The notes under the pieces: model-generated | Seen by the model: only the letters and a program-made list of their open reading frames with translations | What the model was told of the DNA's origin: nothing | Database searches by the model: none | Position numbers and translations under genes: made by a program | NCBI GenBank assembly: GCA_001783695.1 | Contig: MFNE01000024.1 | Coordinates: forward strand, 3,040-66,255 | DNA length: 63,216 nt | Direction: 5' to 3' | Source of the DNA: Candidatus Lambdaproteobacteria bacterium RIFOXYD2_FULL_50_16 | GTDB lineage: Bacteria; SAR324; XYD2-FULL-50-16 | Shown: positions 17,348 through 25,709 of the stretch, piece by piece | Position numbering within the stretch: the first letter of the stretch is position 1 | How the letters are laid out: every line of letters starts with the position of its first letter

Positions 17348-18205
17348 TCAAACCCGCACCCACTCCCAGGCGGATTGTTTTTCGGTCATGAGGTGGCGGA
17401 GGAATTCTAGATGGCTCGCATGTCCCGATTTATGGCTGTAGATCGAGCCTAAGATGCGGCGGTTTTGGGCTAGGTAGAAATCGCCGATTTGGTCGAGGAT
17501 TTTGTGGAGGTTGGGCTCGTTGAGCCAGGTCATCACCTCCATGTTTTTAAACTCCCCATCACTGCCTAAAATAATGGCGTTTTTTTCACTGCCCCCCTTG
17601 GCCAGGCCTTGGGCCAACATCTTTTGCACGTCTTTTTCGGCGCAGAAGGTTTTGGCGGCGACAATTTCGTCTTTGTAATTGGTTTCGTTAAACACAAAAT
17701 GATATTCTTGAGCCCCCACCTGTTGGTGTTCGAAGTCGATAGAAAAGGTGAAGCTGGTGGCCGCTGCGGGGGTGGCTATGATGCGAATGTCGCCCTTGGT
17801 GAAACTGACGGGCTCCTTGATTTTAAGGGCCAACCGGGGTTCGCTCAACTCCTTTAGCCCGACTTCACTAAAGCGCTCAAAAAAAACATAACCCGAGCCG
17901 TCAAAAATGGGTACTTCGTCCGAAGACAGTTCTACCAAAAGATTGTCGATACCCATCCCCGAACAAACCGACAAGAGATGCTCAATCGTATGCAATTTCA
18001 CGCCGTCTTTAGTAATGGTGGTGCATAATGGGCTGGTTTCGGCGTATTCCCAGGTTGCCGGGATTTTGATATCTAGGTCTGAACGGTGAAACTGGATGCC
18101 GTGGTTGGCCGGAGCAGGATAAAATACTAGGCGGGTGGGCGCTCCTGAATGGAGACCAATACCGCCAGCAATCATCAGGCTGTCTTTTAAGGTGGTCTGG
18201 TTCAT
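17348..18205 (-). CDS. lpxC: UDP-3-O-acyl-N-acetylglucosamine deacetylase
   Basis: Catalyses the committed step of lipid A synthesis, a zinc-dependent deacetylation in the cytoplasm. The 285 residues cover both LpxC domains. The zinc ligands are His75 in LHTIEHLLSV and the His/Asp pair of LHKILDQIGDFY near residue 234. The catalytic His lies in the C-terminal SHKSGHASH. SSDEVPIFDGSG is a further signature. The protein is slightly short at the C-terminus compared with the roughly 305 residues of E. coli LpxC, which is within normal range. Its start is only 21 bases from the divergent rhodanese gene. Confidence 0.96.
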   Translation of the reverse strand: MNQTTLKDSLMIAGGIGLHSGAPTRLVFYPAPANHGIQFHRSDLDIKIPATWEYAETSPLCTTITKDGVKLHTIEHLLSVCSGMGIDNLLVELSSDEVPIFDGSGYVFFERFSEVGLKELSEPRLALKIKEPVSFTKGDIRIIATPAAATSFTFSIDFEHQQVGAQEYHFVFNETNYKDEIVAAKTFCAEKDVQKMLAQGLAKGGSEKNAIILGSDGEFKNMEVMTWLNEPNLHKILDQIGDFYLAQNRRILGSIYSHKSGHASHLEFLRHLMTEKQSAWEWVRV

Positions 18206-18226
18206 TCCCGCATTAGGAGAAAAAAA

Positions 18227-18601
18227 ATGAAGTGGCGCTTTTTGACCCTCATGGTGGCTCTATTTTGGCTATCAGTCGGTTGTGATCAAGTCCAGAGTAT
18301 GGACCAAGTTACCGATATCGACAAGACCGAGGCACAAAGCCTTTTGGCTAAAGGTGGGGTTACGGTTTTAGACCTACGAACCGCTTCAGAATTTGAAGGT
18401 GGGCACGTGGAAGGGGCGATTTTAGTCGATTTTTACGGGGCAGATTTTAGAAACAAACTGGCCACTTTGGAAAAGGAAAAACCTTATCTGATCTACTGCG
18501 CTAGCGGGGGCCGCTCCAAACAGTCGTTAAGACTTTTTAACCAACTTGGCTTTAAACAGATTTATCACCTCTACCAGGGCGCTGCTGGCGGGCTACCCTA
18601 G
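18227..18601 (+). CDS. Rhodanese-domain lipoprotein
   Basis: A 124-residue protein with a lipoprotein signal (lipobox LSVGC, Cys19), so it should be anchored in the inner or outer membrane facing the periplasm. The rhodanese domain has VLDLRTASEFEGGHVEGA and the active-site loop CASGGRS with Cys91. It may handle sulfane sulfur or act in thiol redox chemistry; the substrate is unknown. The C-terminus stops at GAAGGLP, shorter than the usual end of the fold. AGGAG precedes the ATG. It stands alone and divergent from lpxC. Confidence 0.88.
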   Translation: MKWRFLTLMVALFWLSVGCDQVQSMDQVTDIDKTEAQSLLAKGGVTVLDLRTASEFEGGHVEGAILVDFYGADFRNKLATLEKEKPYLIYCASGGRSKQSLRLFNQLGFKQIYHLYQGAAGGLP

Positions 18602-18602
18602 T

Positions 18603-19475
18603 CTATTTGCGCGGAAACAAGGCGGCCTTGACCATCATCGCTGCCGAAACCGGCTGGATGACCTTATCTTGCCGAGTGTGATCAAATCCAAAAGCGGCCC
18701 CAACGTCTTTGATAAAGGCCGATTCGCGGGCATCATATTCCCCGTCACACATCACCACCTCTGTTAGGTACTTGTACATATAAATGGCCAAATCATCTGG
18801 CAAAAAGACCCGAGGGAACCCGGCCTGTTCTGCACAATATTGCTCGACCTTTTCGATCTTGGATTGGTCGTTGTCTAAAAGTTGGCTAATATTTTCTAAA
18901 TACTTAAATTCGGCTGGATGTAGCTCTTCGTCCGCTTGAATCGCTTTCATCAAGAGAATCGCACAACTCATACATTGTTCTTCGTCGAGTTCGCCGATCA
19001 ACCCTTGGAAAAATACCTTTCTAATCTCGTATTGAGCTTGCTCGATCACCCTAGCTACTAGCGGGGTATCTAGCCCAGCGGCGGCGGCGACGTCGGCAAT
19101 GTAGTAAAAGTCGTTATCAGAGAGGTCTCGATTTAGGGTGAATAACTTGATCAAGGTCCCAATACATTCTTCGGCAATTTGTTGGGGCAATCTCATCGGA
19201 GCGGGGCAAAACTCCATGGGCTCGGTGGCTTGCGCCAGGGTCAAACCGTCTTTCATCACCTGGGTGACCCAGTCGTTGATTTGGCGGGTTTTATATTCAA
19301 ACACCCGTTCCGCTTCAAAACGCTGGCCCGTGCCGGGGGTGACCCAGGCGCTAGGGAAAATAGCGGAAAAAAGTTCCGCACCTGTCTTTAGCAGGGTCTT
19401 GACCCGGGTCCGGCAGTCTTTGACAATGGACTGTCTTGCGCGTTCAAGTTCGAGGCTTTTACTTGTTTCCATCAT
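18603..19475 (-). CDS. TerB-like helical protein
   Basis: A 290-residue, mostly helical soluble protein. Two acidic segments resemble the TerB/DjlA metal-binding helical domain: MKAIQADEELHPAEFKYLEN around residue 180 and VMCDGEYDARESAFIKDVGA around residue 245, each with the D-G/E-x-x-x-x-E pattern of the family. TerB proteins were first known from tellurite resistance operons, but stand-alone members are common and poorly understood. No other ter genes are nearby. A second ATG follows the first directly. It diverges from the large coiled-coil gene at 19667. Confidence 0.6.
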   Translation of the reverse strand: MMETSKSLELERARQSIVKDCRTRVKTLLKTGAELFSAIFPSAWVTPGTGQRFEAERVFEYKTRQINDWVTQVMKDGLTLAQATEPMEFCPAPMRLPQQIAEECIGTLIKLFTLNRDLSDNDFYYIADVAAAAGLDTPLVARVIEQAQYEIRKVFFQGLIGELDEEQCMSCAILLMKAIQADEELHPAEFKYLENISQLLDNDQSKIEKVEQYCAEQAGFPRVFLPDDLAIYMYKYLTEVVMCDGEYDARESAFIKDVGAAFGFDHTRQDKVIQPVSAAMMVKAALFPRK

Positions 19476-19666
19476 AGAGATGACCTGTGTCTATTTCGCG
19501 GACAGCTTAACGACCTTACCGCTTTTTGGCCAGTATTTTTCGGCAACTCAAAGGCGGTGCTAGTTGGCAGTCATTAGGGGGCATATAAATAAAATGAACA
19601 ATCAGGCATATTCCCTGCATCTGCCTCAGCCAAAGTTCGCCCAATGGCGGCCCCAAAAGGGAACCT

Positions 19667-21901
19667 ATGATCGATTTACTAAAGAAAAAAAGACCACTCA
19701 TCCAGCAGACTGCTGCCGAAAAGATGGCTGTGCTCAAGCTTTATGCAGAGCGCATGCTAGGGGCCAAATGGGAATATTACCGCAAAATTAAGCACCAAGA
19801 CAAGGGTTTTAGTTTGCTCGCCGAGGCCAGTTTGGCAGAGCAAATGAAGGCGACTCAGTCGGCCTTAAAGTTTACCAGCAAAACTGCCAGTAAAGCCTAT
19901 TGGGCTACGTTTAAAATCGCTGCGGGTGACGTGAAAACCAAAGGCGGGGTCAAAACGGGAATACCCGATGTCCCTGAAGAAACCGAGGATGGACCTAAAG
20001 TCAAAATGGCGCCAGAACACGACGCCTTTATTATCGAGTGGACCCCGATTAAATTCCTACTTAATGCCAAAGTCATCCGCGAGAAAGGGGTGGCAACGCA
20101 GCGGCATTCAGAGGGATTGGTAGCCAAGTTATATTTTAAAGTGGTTGGTTTCTATGCGGATCCGGCCAACTGGGACCGGAATAAACTCTGCGTTTATTTA
20201 AGGAAGGTGGAGGCTGATACGGACTACCAAAATATTTCAGCCGCATTAGAGCCTCTTAAAAAGGACCTAGCCCGGTTTTGTGAGGTTTACGAGCCCTTCA
20301 AATTCGGCCAAGCGAATCTAGCGAAAGACGCGGTGCAAGAGGCGGATTCCTTCGAAGACGCCATGGGTGCCGAATCCTTTGATGACCAACTTAAGTCCCT
20401 CTATTTTTATCATTTTATTTATGAAGGCATGGAGCAATTTTTGCTCAAATATTTTGCCTACTTGGTATTTTCGACCAACAACCGGCGGGTGATTCGTTAT
20501 TTAGCCACCATCTTTGAGCCCGCCTTGGCCAAGGCTATTGAAAACAAAAACCTGTTTTTAGGTAGCTTCGAGACCGATCGAACGAAAAAGGCTTTTGTTG
20601 CACCTTACCAAGAATATCAGCGTAAAAGAAAGGCCGATCCGCCCCGAAGCAGGGTTGAGGACAAGCGTAAAATTTATGAAAGTTGGACCTATAATCTCGA
20701 TTTAATCGAACGTTATGCGCTGCGTTATAAATTAACTACTGAACCCGAACCTGATTCAGCTTGGGCCGTTTTTGCGCGTCGGTTTTTATTAGGGATCAAA
20801 CCACCTCCACCTCCGCCACCACCTCCACCCAAAGAGGGTGAAGAGCCCGAAGTTCCAGTTGCTACCCAAGAAGCCGAGTGGGAAGCGCCCGAACAAAACC
20901 ACGAGACCCGGATGTTGGCCGCGATTATTTTGACCAACCAACTTCTCTTGTGTTCAAACGCCAACCAAGGCGCTCGGGCGCTGCTCTTGGAGCGATTTAA
21001 AAGTCGGGTGTTAGCCGACAAAGAAACGGCCCAAAAACGGGTGATCGAGTTAAAGAAAAAAGCGGAGAAAAAACTCCGGGAGATGGATAAAAAGGTTAAA
21101 AAACTAAAGAGGATGAAACAGGAAGAGTCGGTCCAGGTGTTCCAGGACGACATGGAAAAATTCCGCGCGACCATTGAGGCTCGGGCTAAGCAGATTTTGA
21201 CCGATGCGGCTGAGGAATTAAACCTACAAAAAAGGCGGCTCAAAGCCTTGTTTGAAGAGGTAGCCCGGGAGCGTAATCACAAACCAGGGGCTAGTGCGGG
21301 GTTTGTGGTGCAGATGACCAATCATCTGGACCCGCAAGAAAAGTTTTCCTCCCGGTTGGTTCAAGCGACGGTCGAAGAAATCGAACGAGAATACTTAACC
21401 GATTTGGCCCCATTGTACGAAAACCTTTTTGTTGTGCTTCACCCGAGTATTCAGGACAAGGTTAAACTGATTGGGGCCTTGGATAAAATGGCCCCTGAAG
21501 GAGGGGTTCGGCTCACCCTAACCGATGATGAAAAGGCAGAGGTGGGCGCAACTATAGGCCAACTAAAGGCCAAAATTGCCCACTTAAAACCAGATTTGTT
21601 TCAGTCTAAGTTGATTGTGCAGGCCACCTTGATTTTGGTGGACGACCTCACCAAGCTTAGCCTAGACACCGATTCTTTAGCTTGTCTTTTAGAGTTTAAG
21701 GCAACCAGCCCCCAGTCACCCAAAGCGACTAAGTTGCCCCCACCTATTGTTAAAGCTTTGATGGTACTGAATTTGGTTGCCAACCCGGTGCCGACCAACC
21801 GGATCATTCAAGAGGGTCGCGAGGCGATGACCGACCCCTTGGCCAGGATCAATTTAAACAGCTTAACTAAATTACTAAAAGAGCTAGAGACGCCCAACTA
21901 G
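19667..21901 (+). CDS. Large uncharacterised protein with poly-proline tract and basic coiled coil
   Basis: A 744-residue cytoplasmic protein with no signal peptide or membrane segment; the family is not recognised. A mostly helical N-terminal half (to about residue 375) is followed by ten consecutive prolines and an acidic patch (PKEGEEPEVPV) at about residues 380-405. A strongly basic predicted coiled coil (KKKAEKKLREMDKKVKKLKR and on) covers roughly residues 455-540. A helical C-terminal region ends the protein. AAGGG sits 5-6 bases before the ATG. It diverges from the TerB-like gene and its stop overlaps that of argH. The architecture suggests a scaffold. Confidence 0.75.
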   Translation: MIDLLKKKRPLIQQTAAEKMAVLKLYAERMLGAKWEYYRKIKHQDKGFSLLAEASLAEQMKATQSALKFTSKTASKAYWATFKIAAGDVKTKGGVKTGIPDVPEETEDGPKVKMAPEHDAFIIEWTPIKFLLNAKVIREKGVATQRHSEGLVAKLYFKVVGFYADPANWDRNKLCVYLRKVEADTDYQNISAALEPLKKDLARFCEVYEPFKFGQANLAKDAVQEADSFEDAMGAESFDDQLKSLYFYHFIYEGMEQFLLKYFAYLVFSTNNRRVIRYLATIFEPALAKAIENKNLFLGSFETDRTKKAFVAPYQEYQRKRKADPPRSRVEDKRKIYESWTYNLDLIERYALRYKLTTEPEPDSAWAVFARRFLLGIKPPPPPPPPPPKEGEEPEVPVATQEAEWEAPEQNHETRMLAAIILTNQLLLCSNANQGARALLLERFKSRVLADKETAQKRVIELKKKAEKKLREMDKKVKKLKRMKQEESVQVFQDDMEKFRATIEARAKQILTDAAEELNLQKRRLKALFEEVARERNHKPGASAGFVVQMTNHLDPQEKFSSRLVQATVEEIEREYLTDLAPLYENLFVVLHPSIQDKVKLIGALDKMAPEGGVRLTLTDDEKAEVGATIGQLKAKIAHLKPDLFQSKLIVQATLILVDDLTKLSLDTDSLACLLEFKATSPQSPKATKLPPPIVKALMVLNLVANPVPTNRIIQEGREAMTDPLARINLNSLTKLLKELETPN

Positions 21902-23403
21902 TCTGGTTTGAGAGCTTCTAAAGCAAAAGCCATGCGAGCATCAAATTGGTGGGTCAATTGGGTCCAATTAGCGTCGAGCTCGGCGAGTTTTGCCCTTTGG
22001 TGTTTAATCATCTTTTGAACCGAGTCCGGCGAGGGCGCTCCGCTGTGGGTCTTGGTTTTTAAGAGTTCCTTCGGATTGTTGAGCCGGTCCACCTGTTTTT
22101 GGTCGAGTTGAATCCGACCCTCAAAACCCGATTCTTGAATCGCCTGTTCCAGCCCTTTAAGGCTCATCACGTCGCCAGTTTGTGCCGAATATTTGACCGC
22201 CAGGCTTAGGATTTCGTAACAATCGCGGAAACTCAATTTAAATTCCTGGGCCAACCAATCGGCCCAATCGGCGGCATTAAGAAAGTCTTTTTTAGCTAAC
22301 TCCTCCATCCGCCCCTGGTTTAGTGTCAAGGTCTCGATTACCCCGGTTAGGACCACGGGCGCGTCTTTAACCTCACGGAACAAGTCCATAATCAAATATT
22401 TAGATTGTTGGCTGTCGCGGTTGTAACCGGACATGGCCCCCTTTTGAATCCCCATTAACGCCACCAGAGTGCCAGAGGCTTGCGCCGCCTTGGCTCGAAT
22501 CAATTCGGCAAAGTCGGGATTGCGCTTTTGGGGCATAATTGAGGACCCGGTGACAAATTGGTCGCTGATTTTAGCTATCCCGTAAAAGGGATGGGACCAT
22601 AAAATCAGGTCTTGGCTGATTTGGCTCAAGCGATTCATCAAAACCCCGATGCTGCCTGCGATGCGGGTTTCCGCTTCGCCTCGGCTGGAGATGGCGTCTA
22701 AAGTATTTTCTTCAACTTGATCAAAACCCAAAAGCTCTGCCGTCCGTTCGCGGTTGATTGGCCAGCTAGTGCCGAACCCAGCCGCAGAGCCAAGGGGGGA
22801 ACGATTGATTAACTCATAGTCTTTATTCATCGCCTGCAAATCCCGCAGCAAGCCCTGACTCCAGGCGGTCAACCAGTGGGCGGCGCTGGTGGGCATGGCC
22901 GGTTGATAGTGGGTAAACCCAGGCATAACCGCCTCGGTCAGATCTTGGGCACGCTCTAAAATACTCAAGGCTAGATTTATCACCGAAGCGGATAAATACA
23001 AAATTTCCCAGCGCAAATAAAGCCGCATGTCTGTAGCTACTTGGTCATTGCGGCTGCGTCCAGAATGGATCTTTTTGCCCGCCTCGATCCCGCAGGTATG
23101 GACTAGATAATGCTCTAGGTTTATATGGACGTCCTCTTTGGCGGGGTCCAGATCGAAACTGTCTAAATCAAGTTTTTCGAAAGCTTCATAAATCTGGCGG
23201 TATTCGTCCTTGCTTAACACCCCACATTCACAAAGCATTTTGGTGTGAGCCAGGTTGGTCCAAACATCCCAACCCAAAAGCTCCTTGTCTGCCATGGGCA
23301 AAGAAGTTACATCGCGCCCGGCGCAGAATCGCAGGTTCGCTTCATCGGGGTTTCCTTCCAGTCGGCCACCCCAAACCTGATTTTTTTTTGCTTTTTTGCT
23401 CAT
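21898..23403 (-). CDS. argH: Argininosuccinate lyase
   Basis: Final step of arginine synthesis, splitting argininosuccinate into arginine and fumarate. The fumarase/aspartase superfamily signature GSSIMPQKRNPD is present, with the HSGRSRNDQVATDMRLYLR region and the serine-loop characteristic of the family. Length is near 500, slightly long, with a C-terminal extension past the usual TPxxVxxxI region. The start MSKKAKKNQVWGGRLEG fits relatives; in-frame ATG at 23415 and TTG at 23427 are alternatives. No other arg genes are adjacent. Confidence 0.96.
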   Translation of the reverse strand: MSKKAKKNQVWGGRLEGNPDEANLRFCAGRDVTSLPMADKELLGWDVWTNLAHTKMLCECGVLSKDEYRQIYEAFEKLDLDSFDLDPAKEDVHINLEHYLVHTCGIEAGKKIHSGRSRNDQVATDMRLYLRWEILYLSASVINLALSILERAQDLTEAVMPGFTHYQPAMPTSAAHWLTAWSQGLLRDLQAMNKDYELINRSPLGSAAGFGTSWPINRERTAELLGFDQVEENTLDAISSRGEAETRIAGSIGVLMNRLSQISQDLILWSHPFYGIAKISDQFVTGSSIMPQKRNPDFAELIRAKAAQASGTLVALMGIQKGAMSGYNRDSQQSKYLIMDLFREVKDAPVVLTGVIETLTLNQGRMEELAKKDFLNAADWADWLAQEFKLSFRDCYEILSLAVKYSAQTGDVMSLKGLEQAIQESGFEGRIQLDQKQVDRLNNPKELLKTKTHSGAPSPDSVQKMIKHQRAKLAELDANWTQLTHQFDARMAFALEALKPD

Positions 23404-23545
23404 ATCTGCTACCATTTGCTTAGGCAAGGATCCGCACTCAAACTATAACGAATTGGCAGGGCTGGCAAGTTGGCTTAAAATGATTAAGAGATTGGACTTT
23501 AGGTGCTCGATCAGGTAGGGTCCCTAGCTTTAAAAGGGGGAGACC

Positions 23546-23860
23546 ATGAAGTGGATCGGAATTGGGGTGGCTTTGATTAGTTTAAGCGGAATGGCATTAG
23601 CCGCGGACACCTTTCAAGTAGCGCAAAAAGACATAAAATTTAGCGTAGAGTACTTGGTGGTCCATCAAGGGGATAAGGTTGAGTTTCCCAATTTAGACAC
23701 CGTCCACCACAATGTATTTTCTTTGTCTGAAACCAAAACCTTCGATTTGGGCAGTTACAAACAAGGCCAAAGTCGGGCGGTGGTGTTTGATAAACCTGGG
23801 ATGGTAAAGGTGGAGTGCGCTATCCATCCCAGTATGAAAATGATTATCGAGGTCCGTTAA
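23546..23860 (+). CDS. Periplasmic cupredoxin (plastocyanin/azurin type)
   Basis: A 104-residue protein with a signal peptide (residues 1-20, ALAAD). The type 1 copper set is complete: His54/55 in DTVHHNVFS, Cys91 and His94 in VECAIHPSM, and Met97 or Met99. It should carry electrons in the periplasm; the mononuclear small form resembles methylamine-utilisation-type cupredoxins. AGGGGGAGA precedes the ATG. It is convergent with the SPOR-like gene with overlapping stops. No copper oxidase is adjacent, so its partners are unknown. Confidence 0.9.
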   Translation: MKWIGIGVALISLSGMALAADTFQVAQKDIKFSVEYLVVHQGDKVEFPNLDTVHHNVFSLSETKTFDLGSYKQGQSRAVVFDKPGMVKVECAIHPSMKMIIEVR

Positions 23861-24666
23861 GGATCGGCAGTCAGGAATACTTCCTGAATAAACCGGCGAC
23901 CCTGCAAAATGTCGGCAATGCTTTGGGCGTTAAACTGGCTAGAGTAAGGCCCGGCGTAAACGTACTCCATGTCGAAACTATGCCTTTTAGGCAACAGGAC
24001 CATTTTCATGTCCACGTCAGGATATAGCTGGGCTAAGTAGGAACGCATTTGCACTGCACGGCGTTTGTCGGGGATATTGCCTAGACTGATACGCCACTTG
24101 CCTCGCACTGGGCGCATATGCCCAGGGGGGGTGTCGCGGGCGTGCCGGTCTAGATCGACCAGTTTATTTTCAGCCTGACTTTTGGTGAATAACTGGGCAG
24201 AGGCTAGCTCCCAATAAACAGTTTTGCGTTTGTAGTCTTTAACCAAATAGTCTAAGTGCAGCGCTTCCAACTCTTTAATTATTTGGAGGCGGCAATCTTC
24301 TGTCATACAGCCGCCCACCCGTACATAATAGAGTTGCTCTCCTTGTTGGGCCGTTATCGCAGGCTTGGGCTTAGGTTTCGGTTTTGCAGGCTCGATTTTG
24401 GGTAAGGGGCTCATGGCCGCAACCCGAAGCGCGTCTTCGTCCTCTTCAGAACTACCAATAAGAGCCGAGAATTTTTCGGTGACCATGCGCTGGATTCCGG
24501 CTAAGCCTCCGTAGGGGCTCAACTGCTCATTAAGAGGGGCCTGAAAATAATATCCCGCCCCTCCCAAGATCAGAACAAGAAAAATCAGCCAAAAAAGGCA
24601 GCCCTTTTTGGAGGATTTTGCCTTAGGCACAGGGGCGGTGGTCTTTTTTTTAATCTGAGGAGCCAT
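23857..24666 (-). CDS. Inner membrane protein with SPOR-like C-terminal region
   Basis: The protein has a basic N-terminus (MAPQIKKKTTAPVPKAKSSK), one membrane segment at about residues 28-45 (CLFWLIFLVLILGGAGYYF), a linker with Lys-Pro repeats (AKPKPKPKPA), and a C-terminal region with two units resembling SPOR domains (YYVRVGGCMTEDCR and KWRISLGNIPDKRRAVQMRS). SPOR domains bind denuded peptidoglycan at division sites. AGGATTCC before the ATG at 24666 favours this start over a reading that runs upstream to 25047. A disulfide between the two cysteines of the CMTEDC segment is possible. It diverges from the FliA-promoted gene at 24880. Confidence 0.65.
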   Translation of the reverse strand: MAPQIKKKTTAPVPKAKSSKKGCLFWLIFLVLILGGAGYYFQAPLNEQLSPYGGLAGIQRMVTEKFSALIGSSEEDEDALRVAAMSPLPKIEPAKPKPKPKPAITAQQGEQLYYVRVGGCMTEDCRLQIIKELEALHLDYLVKDYKRKTVYWELASAQLFTKSQAENKLVDLDRHARDTPPGHMRPVRGKWRISLGNIPDKRRAVQMRSYLAQLYPDVDMKMVLLPKRHSFDMEYVYAGPYSSQFNAQSIADILQGRRFIQEVFLTADP

Positions 24667-24819
24667 TGGAATCCTAACGTATTCGAGCCATCTATACCTA
24701 CTAATCCCTGCTAGGGCAAGGGATTGCCTTTTAAGGGGCAGGCTTGGATGTACAAGAAAGGTGCCAGCCTGACCTGTAGCCTTGGCTAGGCTGAGGTTTT
24801 TTAAGAGGTTGATCTTGAT

Positions 24820-24846
24820 TAAAGTTTTTATGCCAGAAACCGATAA
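24820..24846 (+). promoter_or_regulatory. Sigma-28 (FliA) promoter
   Basis: TAAAGTTT-N11-ACCGATAA matches the E. coli flagellar class III consensus TAAAGTTT-N11-GCCGATAA at 15 of 16 positions with the exact spacing. The downstream ATG is 33 bases past the -10 box. Confidence 0.85.
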
Positions 24847-24879
24847 GGAGCTAACTAGGATTGTTAACCGGAGTCTAAC

Positions 24880-25677
24880 ATGAAAAAACTCTCCGCCTCC
24901 TCCGCCTTTTTGTGGTGCTTGTTGGGGGTAATTGGGCTGGCCCTTTTGGCGTCGTTGCATTTCTTTTCTGAGATGAACGACAATTACGTGCTGATAGCAA
25001 GAGGGTATGATCCCTATCAGCAGGTCACTGATAACTATCGCTTCCACCGTAGCAAAAAGGGACTGATTTTTTCGGTCTCCTTTTTGATTTCGGCGACTAG
25101 TTTTTTGGTGATGGTGCTACTGCCCAACGAGGAAGCAAAACGAGTCAAGCCGGTCCGCAAGGCGGCCCCCGTACCCGAAGGTGTGACCCCGCCCAAGGCT
25201 CAATCTGAATCAACCATCTCAAGCCCAATGCAAGGCGGAGTGGATGATAAGGACGAGGACCTTGAAACTACGGCCCTACCTGAACCCAGATCGAGAAGCC
25301 GCGAGCGAGAATCAGTGATCGAAGCGATCGAGGAATTGGACTTAGAAGATGTGGAGTTCGAAGGCGAGGTCGATATTACCGAAGGAGAAGACGACGTGGT
25401 TTACGGCTCTGGCGAGATTACCGCTGCGGCGCTAATCGACTTCGTTCACAAATATCCAGATTCGTCGTTAAAGTTCCTCTTCCGCCGAAAACTGGACGGC
25501 AAGCCTTTAAGCGCCGAAGAAGAAGATATCTATGCCGCCTGGGAGGCTCGAAGCCTCACCCGGGGGAAAATCAAACGCTATATCTTGCAGTTGATGGATT
25601 GGGAAGAGATGCCCAAGGAACCTCTCTACGAGATTTGGAAAAAGATCAGAGACCATATCTTCGAAAACTACAGTTAA
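24880..25677 (+). CDS. Two-helix membrane protein with acidic cytoplasmic domain, probable motility-linked gene
   Basis: A 265-residue protein of unrecognised family. Helix 1 spans about residues 8-29 and helix 2 about 61-81, with a short loop outside (SEMNDNYVLIARGYDPYQQV) and a long cytoplasmic tail. The tail starts with a basic Pro/Val stretch, goes through a strongly acidic, likely disordered region (residues 145-180, EELDLEDVEFEGEVDITEGE) and ends in a compact helical domain (ALIDFVHKYPDSS... to the C-terminus). A near-perfect FliA promoter lies just upstream, so it should be made with late flagellar genes. It ends at a strong terminator. The function is not known. Confidence 0.8.
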   Translation: MKKLSASSAFLWCLLGVIGLALLASLHFFSEMNDNYVLIARGYDPYQQVTDNYRFHRSKKGLIFSVSFLISATSFLVMVLLPNEEAKRVKPVRKAAPVPEGVTPPKAQSESTISSPMQGGVDDKDEDLETTALPEPRSRSRERESVIEAIEELDLEDVEFEGEVDITEGEDDVVYGSGEITAAALIDFVHKYPDSSLKFLFRRKLDGKPLSAEEEDIYAAWEARSLTRGKIKRYILQLMDWEEMPKEPLYEIWKKIRDHIFENYS

Positions 25678-25706
25678 AAAAAAGCCGCCGTCGGGCGGTT
25701 TTTTTT
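25678..25706. terminator. Bidirectional rho-independent terminator
   Basis: A-run, stem GCCGCC/GGCGGT (one G-T wobble) with loop GTCG, then an 8-base T-run. It separates the convergent genes ending at 25677 and 25710. Confidence 0.9.
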
Positions 25707-25709
25707 GCC

